Shown in pieces: positions 1 to 6,062 of a stretch of 12,727 bases of DNA (position 1 is its first letter; each line of letters starts with the position of its first letter). The stretch comes from Actinomycetes bacterium. GTDB lineage: Bacteria > Actinomycetota > Acidimicrobiia > Acidimicrobiales > Acidimicrobiaceae. The translations under genes and the position numbers were made by a program. The notes under the pieces were generated by a model. The model did not search any database and was not told the DNA's origin. It worked only from the letters and a program-made list of their open reading frames with translations. The stretch is taken from the NCBI GenBank assembly GCA_021823045.1, contig JAKAPB010000015.1, forward strand, positions 1-12,727, read 5' to 3'.

Positions 1-564
1 TCCGATCTACAAGCGGTACTAGATATGCCAGCTCAGTTCGACTTCTACGATGGAGGGGGTCTAGACATAGCGTTATTGTCCTTTGCGGAGGTCGACTCGA
101 CGGGATCCGTCAACGTTCACCGGTTTGGTGGCAAAATCATGGGGACCGGGGGTTTTATAAACATTGCCCAGAACTCAAAGACGGTGGTTTTTTCTGGCAC
201 ATTGACCGCAGGTGGCCTAGAAGTCGACATTTCAGATAGGAAGCTAAGGCTTCTCAAAGAGGGAAGGTTCACTAAGTTTGTAACTTCTCAGGCCGAAGTA
301 ACGTTTTCTGGCCCAGATGCATTTGGCCGAGGTCAAAAGGTAATTTACATCACGGAGCGCGCCGTGTTCACATTGGGCCGTGAAGGACTAGTACTGGTTG
401 AAGTTGCTCCGGGCATCGACTTAGATAAAGATGTCCTCGCACACATGGAATTTACTCCAATTATCTCCGAGCATCTCAAAGAGATGGATCCTCGAATATA
501 CAGCCATGGCCAAATGGGCATTCGAGATGAGTGGCTCAATAGGGCACTTTCTATGTCAAATTAA
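1..564 (+). CDS. Acetate/propionate-type CoA-transferase, C-terminal part (5' end outside window)
   Basis: The reading frame is open from base 1 (first residues SDLQAVLDMPAQFDFYDGG) to a TAA at 562-564, so about 187 C-terminal residues are visible and the gene starts upstream. The ATG at 25 is internal. The stretch FDFYDGGGLDIALLSFAEVD, followed by a GSVNV / FGGKIMGTGGFINI / VVFSGTLTAGGLEV pattern, is characteristic of the C-terminal half of single-chain family I CoA-transferases (propionate CoA-transferase and YdiF type). These move CoA between short-chain acyl-CoAs and free acids such as acetate or propionate in the cytoplasm. The catalytic glutamate of the family lies upstream of the visible part, so activity cannot be judged. 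The natural substrate cannot be inferred here. A decayed insertion element follows, so no operon with panE is implied. Confidence 0.88.
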   Translation, partial: SDLQAVLDMPAQFDFYDGGGLDIALLSFAEVDSTGSVNVHRFGGKIMGTGGFINIAQNSKTVVFSGTLTAGGLEVDISDRKLRLLKEGRFTKFVTSQAEVTFSGPDAFGRGQKVIYITERAVFTLGREGLVLVEVAPGIDLDKDVLAHMEFTPIISEHLKEMDPRIYSHGQMGIRDEWLNRALSMSN

Positions 565-579
565 CCAAATTGCACAGTA

Positions 580-594
580 TCGGCGCGCTAAGAA
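580..594 (+). repeat. Left copy of a 15-bp direct repeat bracketing the tnpA relic
   Basis: The core TCGGCGCGCTA (580-590) plus the next four bases match 1042-1056 at 14 of 15 positions. Similarity extends further left (ACAG and a T-rich step) with a one-base length difference. The two copies flank the decayed tnpA and its hairpins. IS200/IS605 elements do not normally make target duplications, so the repeat could be an element end, a remnant of another event, or chance. Confidence 0.4.
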
Positions 595-673
595 GATGTG
601 ACAAGGAGTGACTCCAATTAGAGTTGTGCCTCAGTTCGAAAGTTGCCTCGGTCGCTTCACCACGATGGTGTGT

Positions 674-734
674 GGGGCACAATGCCCCTGGCTTTAGCCA
701 TGTGGACGTAGAGCCCCACCAGGGCCAAGCCCTG
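674..734. repeat. Cluster of three short hairpins, probable IS200/IS605 end structure
   Basis: Three perfect small inverted repeats lie within 61 bp, directly beyond the tnpA relic's stop codon. They are GGGGCA / TGCCCC with loop CAA (674-688), TGGC / GCCA with loop TTTA (689-700) and CAGGGC / GCCCTG with loop CAA (720-734). An alternative longer pairing, GTGGGGC (672-678) with GCCCCAC (713-719), is also possible. IS200/IS605 transposases recognise subterminal hairpins at the element ends, and the CCCC-TGGC-TTTA-GCCA pattern resembles such ends. The assignment is inferred from position and shape. No complete element end or cleavage site was identified. Confidence 0.45.
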
Positions 735-744
735 AGACCTGCGC

Positions 745-1045
745 TCAAGCGTTGCGCTGATTGGCCAAGTACTGCTTGATGATTTCTAGCGGGGCACCGC
801 CGACTGTAGCGGCAACTTACCTGATAACTGGGAGTATGACTTTGTCCAACAGCGTTAGCGAGTCTATGAAAAAGACATGGAAACTCATCAGCAAAGCTAC
901 CGAGACGACCGACCCTTGATCTCTTTGACGAGACGACGGATGCCATATTGGGGGACCTGCACCGACGAGAAGATGGACGTGATCAAACATGGTCTCGAGT
1001 TCAGTCAACTCAGCCTGAAATGTCGGAATTCCGAACAGATTTCGG
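745..1045 (-). pseudogene. tnpA: IS200/IS605-family Y1 transposase (TnpA) remnant, several frameshifts
   Basis: Reading the minus strand and switching frames gives a recognisable TnpA. It runs TELETMFDHVHLLV (HUH motif, codons around 972-984), then PQYGIRRLVKEIKGRSSR in a second frame, then FADEFPCLFHRL in a third, then WTKSY in the second, then VAATVGGAPLEIIKQYL (catalytic-type tyrosine codon at 769-771) back in the first, ending at TGA (747-745). At least four frame changes and an in-frame stop are needed, and the N-terminal part of a normal 130-150 residue TnpA is missing, so it cannot be functional. Intact relatives act as single-strand DNA transposases that use a histidine pair and one tyrosine. 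No tnpB partner is visible. The upstream boundary is approximate. The family call rests on motif order alone but is strong because all motifs appear in the right order and spacing. Confidence 0.85.
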
Positions 1046-1056
1046 CGCGCTAGGAA
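1042..1056 (+). repeat. Right copy of the 15-bp direct repeat bracketing the tnpA relic
   Basis: TCGGCGCGCTA at 1042-1052 plus four bases matches 580-594 with one mismatch. It lies where similarity to TnpA fades out, which is why it may mark an element edge. Confidence 0.4.
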
Positions 1057-1132
1057 TCCTTGCCACTTGGACAGTTGATCTGCCAGTTAGGATTGTTGGA
1101 AAAAGCAATCAGTCCAGACGCCGGGGGGTCCT

Positions 1133-2095
1133 GTGAAAATTGCCATATTGGGTGCAGGATCGCTTGGAAGTGTTTTTGGCGGTTCTTTGGCCAGCGCCGG
1201 TTCTGAGGTCAGTCTGATTAGCAGGAACGCCGCTTACGTGGATGCCGTAAATGACCACGGCCTAGTGCTAATAGAGGGTTCCCAAAGAAGAATCATAGAG
1301 GTTAGTGCTACCTCTGATCCAAAGTCCATCGGTCTTGTCGACCTGCTAATTGTTCTGGTCAAATCGTTTGATACTAGAGAGGCGATTATATCGGCAAAGA
1401 CAATCGTAGGACCGACCACAGTCGTTCTAACCCTCCAAAACGGCCTTGGTAATGAAGCAGTTATCGATGAGGAGCTTGGAAGAGGGTTTGTTGTGGCTGG
1501 GCGAACCTTCGTTGGAGGGGACGCAATTGCCCCGGGCGAAATAGTGGCCGGACTGAGGGGAAAGCACACCGTCATCGGCGAGCTAGAGGGAGTGGTCACG
1601 GGACGAATCAAAGATATCTCCGCCCTGTTCAATAGGGCCGGTATCGACACCGAAATCAGCACGAACATCAACTCCGTGATTTGGGGAAAATTACTAGTCA
1701 ATGTTGCCACTGGGGCAATCGCGGGCATCACTGGGCTGCCTTATGGACTTCTCTACCAGGTAAGCGAGGTACACGAAGTCGCACTCAATGCTGTAAATGA
1801 AGCAATAAAGGTAGCTGCGGCTCTCGGGATAGAACTTTCAGTTACCGATCCGGAGCAAATTTGGCAGAGCGCTGGAACCGGCTTGGCCGCCGAGTTTCGC
1901 ACTTCCATACTGCAGAGCCTTGACAGGGGCTCGACAACCGAGGTGGACTTTATCAATGGTGCCGTGGTTAGAGCCGGCAGCAAAGTAGGTGTTCCCACCC
2001 CGGTTAATTCAACCCTTGTCGGGTGCATAAAAGGCATTGAGGCACGGAACAGGGCAAACCACAAAGCTCAGCCCAGGCCTTCGGCCTCCTTCTGA
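1133..2095 (+). CDS. panE: 2-dehydropantoate 2-reductase family protein (PanE/ApbA)
   Basis: This 320-residue, probably cytosolic protein has the usual length for the family. A GTG start at 1133 places the Rossmann motif (KIAILGAGSLGSVFGG, residues 2-17) at the N-terminus as expected, and a G-rich stretch (1123-1128) lies 4 nt upstream. Family residues are present: Lys77 in LVKSFD, Asn103 in LQNG, Lys186 in SVIWGKLLVN (the catalytic-lysine position), and Glu260 and Asn265 in TTEVDFINGAVV, followed by GVPTPVN. PanE reduces 2-dehydropantoate to pantoate with NADPH, a step of pantothenate and CoA synthesis. Many paralogues reduce other keto acids, so the exact substrate is an inference. The gene stands alone behind a decayed IS and overlaps the convergent decarboxylase gene by 28 bp. 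I see no sign of truncation. Confidence 0.9.
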   Translation: MKIAILGAGSLGSVFGGSLASAGSEVSLISRNAAYVDAVNDHGLVLIEGSQRRIIEVSATSDPKSIGLVDLLIVLVKSFDTREAIISAKTIVGPTTVVLTLQNGLGNEAVIDEELGRGFVVAGRTFVGGDAIAPGEIVAGLRGKHTVIGELEGVVTGRIKDISALFNRAGIDTEISTNINSVIWGKLLVNVATGAIAGITGLPYGLLYQVSEVHEVALNAVNEAIKVAAALGIELSVTDPEQIWQSAGTGLAAEFRTSILQSLDRGSTTEVDFINGAVVRAGSKVGVPTPVNSTLVGCIKGIEARNRANHKAQPRPSASF

Positions 2096-2097
2096 GC
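2066..2097. terminator. Nested hairpin at the convergent gene ends, possible bidirectional terminator
   Basis: The outer arms GCTCAG (2066-2071) and CTGAGC (2092-2097) enclose inner arms AGGCC (2075-2079) and GGCCT (2083-2087) with a TTC loop. The outer arms contain the stop codons of both genes: TCA (TGA on the minus strand) at 2068-2070 and TGA at 2093-2095. Beyond the hairpin the minus-strand transcript is T-rich (TTTGTGGTTTG), which suits termination of the decarboxylase transcript. There is no T-run on the plus side, so termination of panE is less certain. Confidence 0.5.
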
Positions 2098-4563
2098 CAC
2101 CCTTGCCAACTCTTGTACGAACTCGCGAAGTACCTCTTGGCGATGGCTACGTCGGAGGGAAAGCAAGTAGGGATTCATAACCGCCGAGCGCAGCACGGTT
2201 ACACCCTGCGACAAGTAGTTCTCTTTGGCGTTTTCGATTCCGGCCGCTTCAAAGAAGTTTGCCAACGTCGAATAGTCATAGCTCGGCTCGCTAAAGACGG
2301 TCCTCGATAGGAAAAATGGCTGTGCATAGCTATATTGCCGCTGACCATGCTCCGCCTGAATCGAAAAGCTTTCATAGACCGCCTGGGTTAAAGAGTTGAA
2401 ACCACTTAGGGTCGAATCACCCTTTCGCTTTAGGCCGAATATAACGATATTCGAATCCGGTGGAGCTGGAAGTTGCCCCCGACGTGCAAAGGTGACCACT
2501 TCAAAGTTGCGGTGCGGCTCAATAACCGACATCGCATCATCCAATGAAACCAGCCACTCGTATAGTTCCCTAGCGGAAATCCAAGAACTTCTGACGATTG
2601 CTCCATGATTCCTTCGATCAAGAGGAATGAGTTCCGTATTTAGCCATAATGCCGTAGCGGGGAAACTTGGCCTCGAGCCCTCCAAGGTATAAGGAGCGAA
2701 TGCTTCGGTGGCCACTGTACCTGCACTCGCTAGCTGGCCTTGATAAACCGACTCAACGAGGTGGCGCGGTGGCAAGTGGACAATCCTGGAGTCCGAAACC
2801 GACGTAATATAGGGTGCCTTCTGCCTGACTACTAGTCGAACCCAATCGTTCTGAAAAGCTACTGCGCCGCAGGGATAGTTAACGTACCCCATCTTGTGGG
2901 GATCTACGGTGACTGAGTCAGCATCTTTAATGTGAAAAAGTGAACTTACCAAATCATGGTCGTCAAAAGATACCGACACTTCCTTCGAAAAGGAGAGCTC
3001 AAGGTCCGACTCATAGTCGTATCTGCCGACCTCAAGAAGCAAGTCGTCAGCGACGATAGAGGAGACCTGGTTGAAAAGTCCCGCATCGCTTTGGCTCGCG
3101 TAATCGGGGGAAATCCCGGTTGGCGAGGCTTCCCTCAGGAGGTTCTTGAGTGTGAGTAGGGTCTCTTGCTGCTTCGCAGCAGTAACGGTTTCGACCAAAG
3201 AGCGAGTCAGCCGACGATACCTGCCCAGATTGATATTGAGATCCGATAACGAATCCAAATCCGCCAGTGCCTTTGCCGCTACCAGGGGGTCAAAATCTAC
3301 CATCTTTTCGATACCAAGTAGATCGAAGAGGGTATTGAAGACGTCTTTGATATTCTCCTCCAATGACGGCCTCAAAATTGTCCTGAAGTAACCGCCCCAT
3401 GCAGCGTCCACGTGGACCCAGAAGCTGCTCCCCTTCCTCTCGACGCTCCTCCTTATTTCGAGTATCCGTCCAATTGGGTCTATTGCACCCTCTTCCGTTG
3501 TTCCGGCAATCCCTATTACCGCTAACGGAAAGCGACCTGCTTCGATTGCACCGATTACCTTTTTTTGGAGGTCATCTTGATCGAGGCGAAACTGCGAATC
3601 CATTTCTACTTTTATGACGGCGTTACGCCCTAGGCCGAGGAGATCCATAGCCTTTTGGATCGAATAATGGGCTGCACCCGAAACAAAAATGGCCGGAGGG
3701 AAGTCCGTGAGGCACTTTGCAAGTCCATTTGCCAATGAGTATTCAGAGTCTTCTTCGAGTAGTCCCCAAGCAAGTGAAGCTATTCCTTCGTCCCTATCCG
3801 CTGGCGAAAGAAATTTCTTCACGGCTTCCAAGTACCGCGCGATCAGGGCCAATGATTCTGAAGGCGAAATGCCGATCAATTCAGCGCGGGTGAGCTCGGT
3901 AATTGGAATAACGTCATGAGCGCCATCGCTGGACGTTTTTACGACCGTGATCTCCAAAGACCGCTTCTTCGCTACATCCTGCACAGCAAGCGGAAAGTAT
4001 TTAACCGCCCTTGCCACCCATAGGGCTTCTATATTTGCCACCGTTCCGCCCGAGGTAAGGTGGCACCATGCATACGGCTCGGCGAGGGAACGGCGGTACT
4101 CCGCCAATGAGTCCTCATTAATTAGCACTGGGGGGTCAGGAGGGGGCACGAACCCAATCATTTCAAGCAGTCGATTGCATGCATCTATCTCATATTCGAC
4201 CGTGACCGCACCCGTTTCGGATGTAACGTTGTTGGAGTTGTACAGCAAACCGGCCAACGAACCAACCAGCGCAGGTATGGTGGTCTCCCCTTGTTGATGC
4301 GCTATGTATCGAGGTGAATAAAATGGGAAACTTCGTCGAAGGCGGCCGAGCATCTCGGTAATTCTCTCCTCGAGATCACTGCGCTCTTGCTTGAAGCCAT
4401 CCAGATCGATTGGAGACATAAGGGAAGAATCGGCTGGATAATAGTTTTTCCTCCAATGAAAGTAATCGTCGAGGACCTTATCGAAAAGCTCCTTGACATA
4501 ACCCGAATTCTCCCCTTTCGGTCCAGGAAAGTAGGCAAGGTAGGACTCATATTCGAAAGTCAT
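2068..4563 (-). CDS. Large group II pyridoxal-phosphate-dependent decarboxylase
   Basis: The protein has 831 residues. The ATG at 4563-4561 is preceded by GGAG (4574-4571) at 7 nt, so the start is well supported. Hallmarks of group II amino-acid decarboxylases appear in order: FYSPRYIAHQQGETTIPALV (81-100), LTSGGTVANIEA (169-180), a histidine in GAAHYSIQKA (His299), HVDAAWGGYF (384-393, Asp386 binding the PLP ring nitrogen) and VDPHKMGY (Lys557 as the Schiff-base lysine). The DPHKMGY context and the C-terminal layout resemble bacterial tyrosine decarboxylases of about 600-630 residues. This protein is about 200 residues longer. Asp386 and Lys557 are 171 residues apart, which points to a large insertion. 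Such enzymes remove the alpha-carboxyl of an amino acid (glutamate, tyrosine, aspartate and others) in the cytoplasm. The substrate cannot be read from the sequence. No transporter or antiporter gene accompanies it, unlike typical acid-resistance decarboxylase loci. Confidence 0.88.
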   Translation of the reverse strand: MTFEYESYLAYFPGPKGENSGYVKELFDKVLDDYFHWRKNYYPADSSLMSPIDLDGFKQERSDLEERITEMLGRLRRSFPFYSPRYIAHQQGETTIPALVGSLAGLLYNSNNVTSETGAVTVEYEIDACNRLLEMIGFVPPPDPPVLINEDSLAEYRRSLAEPYAWCHLTSGGTVANIEALWVARAVKYFPLAVQDVAKKRSLEITVVKTSSDGAHDVIPITELTRAELIGISPSESLALIARYLEAVKKFLSPADRDEGIASLAWGLLEEDSEYSLANGLAKCLTDFPPAIFVSGAAHYSIQKAMDLLGLGRNAVIKVEMDSQFRLDQDDLQKKVIGAIEAGRFPLAVIGIAGTTEEGAIDPIGRILEIRRSVERKGSSFWVHVDAAWGGYFRTILRPSLEENIKDVFNTLFDLLGIEKMVDFDPLVAAKALADLDSLSDLNINLGRYRRLTRSLVETVTAAKQQETLLTLKNLLREASPTGISPDYASQSDAGLFNQVSSIVADDLLLEVGRYDYESDLELSFSKEVSVSFDDHDLVSSLFHIKDADSVTVDPHKMGYVNYPCGAVAFQNDWVRLVVRQKAPYITSVSDSRIVHLPPRHLVESVYQGQLASAGTVATEAFAPYTLEGSRPSFPATALWLNTELIPLDRRNHGAIVRSSWISARELYEWLVSLDDAMSVIEPHRNFEVVTFARRGQLPAPPDSNIVIFGLKRKGDSTLSGFNSLTQAVYESFSIQAEHGQRQYSYAQPFFLSRTVFSEPSYDYSTLANFFEAAGIENAKENYLSQGVTVLRSAVMNPYLLSLRRSHRQEVLREFVQELARVAQKEAEGLG

Positions 4564-4574
4564 GATTTCACTCC

Positions 4575-5263
4575 AAAATACCTCGTCACTCGTAGGTGCT
4601 CACTTTCTTTTCGCTCTTTTGATTCTTGGACAAATTGCTCAACGGGGACTCGGAGTCAAACTAAATGGTAGGTTGTTGCTAAACCGCCAGATCGGGTTCT
4701 GTCTGCCGATTAGCATCTCTCAGGCCTAGGCTAAGCGGTGAAAAAATCTTCGGTAAAACCATCCAGCCCTCGCTTTAAATTGCCAACCGAAAATCCTCTG
4801 GTGCTTCAAATCGGACATCCATCGCCGCAGAACCACCGCGTATATTGGATCTACTTCTTTTGTGGTCCGAGTATCAAATGACCCAACTGTCGAGTATCTA
4901 CCCGTACCCTGTTTTTCCTAGCGGCCCTAAAGCATAGATCACCTACAAAGTCAACATTGCGGATTAGTCTTGTCGTGCTCGAATTGTTTCCATCTTTCGA
5001 TGCCCCTTTTAGGTTGACGTCGGCACAGCCATAAGGCCATGGTCGGTCTACATTGCCCCTTCCCTGTTGCACTTCTTGTCAACAACTCATGGAATTGCTA
5101 GTTGCCAGACAGCAAGACGAATCGCCTCAGGCTAGACCGTGTCGCCCTTCGACAGCTTGGCAACCATAGCTGTCGATAGGCGATCTCCACAATAGCTCAC
5201 TAAACCAAGAAGGCAATTTCCACCTGTATTCGCCCATGTCAAAAGCAAAACTACTAATGTGTG
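4575..5263. other. Gene-free stretch between the decarboxylase and tetR
   Basis: Upstream of the decarboxylase start no protein family was recognised in any frame. Small ORFs here (the longest about 73 codons, minus strand, 4851-5072) show no recognisable motif or convincing ribosome binding site. Visible structure includes an 11-bp palindrome GACTCGGAGTC (4647-4657), which touches a possible minus-strand -35-like TTGACT and might be part of the decarboxylase promoter or operator. There is also an 8-bp palindrome GCCTAGGC (4724-4731) and a strong hairpin annotated separately at 5142-5183. No promoter could be called with confidence. Confidence 0.5.
5142..5183. repeat. Isolated strong hairpin (13 bp of stem)
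   Basis: TCGCC (5142-5146) pairs with GGCGA (5179-5183). After a 3x3 internal loop, CGACAGCT (5150-5157) pairs with AGCTGTCG (5168-5175). The loop TGGCAACCAT can form three more pairs (TGG/CCA). No T-run follows on either strand, so it is not a standard terminator. It could be a relic of a mobile-element end, a protein-binding inverted repeat or a structured RNA. The function is unknown. Confidence 0.55.
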
Positions 5264-5292
5264 AAAAGGCCGATCCCGCCACAAGGTCGGCC
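5264..5292 (-). terminator. Rho-independent-type terminator of the tetR gene
   Basis: On the minus strand, GGCCGA (rc of 5287-5292) pairs with TCGGCC (rc of 5268-5273), with two further inner G-C pairs, and TTTT follows (5267-5264). It lies about 30 bp beyond the tetR stop codon. This is the classical stem plus T-run layout, although the T-run is short. Confidence 0.65.
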
Positions 5293-5320
5293 AGGTGGAG
5301 TAGATAAACTGGGGATTTTC

Positions 5321-5938
5321 TTACACAATGGACGAACTCAGAAGTGCGCCCAGAACAAACTTGGTAACTTGGGTGACCTTGTCCTCGAGCAACTCATCAC
5401 CTTCCAGCAGCATTCTCGATGCCGACCTGGTTACGCCTAAATAGAAACCGAAGCATATGTCAGCCGGAATATCCTGACGAATCAGTCCATCGTGCTGCGC
5501 AGACTCAAATCTCTCCAGCACCGGTTTGACCGCCAGTTTAAACTCGTCGATTCGCTCTTTGGCAATGTTGCTCCTGGCCAGATAGATGTACTTACTGGAA
5601 AGGTTGAATAGCACTCTCGTAAACCTTGCCACGACTTCATAAAGTTCTACGGACCCAATATCCGCTTGGCAGATGCCGTTTTTAAGATCAAAGAGGGCAC
5701 TGTCCATAAGAGAATCGAGCAAGCGCTCCCGGTTTGGAAAGTAACGATAGAGCGTGGCCCTCGCCACCCCCGATACCTCCGCAATTTCAGCCATTGAAGC
5801 ATTTTCCCCACGAATAGAAAAGACCTCGGCGGTGGCCTGAAGGATAGCTTCTACAGCGAGGTTCTTCATTGCTGAGACGCGCTTAGCGGGCTTCTCAGGA
5901 CCACACCCGCCCGATTCGGCTCCACCTTTTTGAATCAA
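5321..5938 (-). CDS. TetR-family transcriptional repressor
   Basis: The protein has 205 residues from a TTG start at 5938, or 182 from an internal ATG at 5870 (Met24); neither has a strong ribosome binding site. The N-terminal DNA-binding domain is clear: AILQATAEVF (31-40), then the helix-turn-helix MAEIAEVSGVARATLYRYF (49-67) and NRERLL. The C-terminal part is a variable, helical ligand-binding region with no informative motif. TetR proteins usually repress a neighbouring gene and release DNA when a small molecule binds. The gene is divergent from an MFS exporter, with a palindromic operator candidate between them, so it most likely controls the exporter and itself. The ligand is unknown. 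A terminator follows at 5264-5292. Confidence 0.9.
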   Translation of the reverse strand: MIQKGGAESGGCGPEKPAKRVSAMKNLAVEAILQATAEVFSIRGENASMAEIAEVSGVARATLYRYFPNRERLLDSLMDSALFDLKNGICQADIGSVELYEVVARFTRVLFNLSSKYIYLARSNIAKERIDEFKLAVKPVLERFESAQHDGLIRQDIPADICFGFYLGVTRSASRMLLEGDELLEDKVTQVTKFVLGALLSSSIV

Positions 5939-5969
5939 CCTGCATCACCCAAACCGATTTTACTAGTCC

Positions 5970-6001
5970 TGAGACTATGCTGTCTCACAAAGATACAGCA
6001 T
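5970..6001. promoter_or_regulatory. Probable TetR operator: overlapping palindromes between divergent genes
   Basis: Arms ATGCTGTCTC (5977-5986) and GATACAGCAT (5992-6001) are reverse complements at 9 of 10 positions around a 5-nt centre (ACAAA). A second perfect inverted repeat overlaps it: TGAGAC (5970-5975) and GTCTCA (5982-5987). The position, 32 nt from the tetR start and 61 nt from the exporter start, is right for a shared operator. The binding protein is inferred from the neighbourhood. Confidence 0.65.
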
Positions 6002-6026
6002 TGATTCTATTAACTACTTAAGATCG

Positions 6027-6036
6027 CACGTACGTG
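6027..6036. promoter_or_regulatory. 10-bp perfect palindrome in the exporter's 5' leader
   Basis: CACGTACGTG is a perfect palindrome 26 nt before the exporter start codon. It could be an extra regulator site. Its sequence does not resemble the larger palindrome at 5977-6001, so a different factor or chance is possible. Confidence 0.3.
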
Positions 6037-6062
6037 ACTCAACCTAATGACAAGGGGCAGCA

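Noticed and set aside
551..946. Minus-strand 131-codon ORF taken as a gene
   Set aside because: Only part of it (FADEFPCLFHRL) matches TnpA. The rest is out of frame relative to the transposase, so it is a piece of the pseudogene and not a real gene.
948..1136. Plus-strand 62-codon ORF before panE
   Set aside because: It is antisense to the tnpA relic (HUH region), has no recognisable motif, and its end merely overlaps the panE start.
1234..1731. Minus-strand ORF of 165 codons inside panE
   Set aside because: It is antisense to a clearly conserved reductase and its composition is that of a shadow frame.
4851..5072. Minus-strand 73-codon ORF in the gene-free region
   Set aside because: It has a TTG start, no clear ribosome binding site and no recognisable motif. 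It is compatible with chance.
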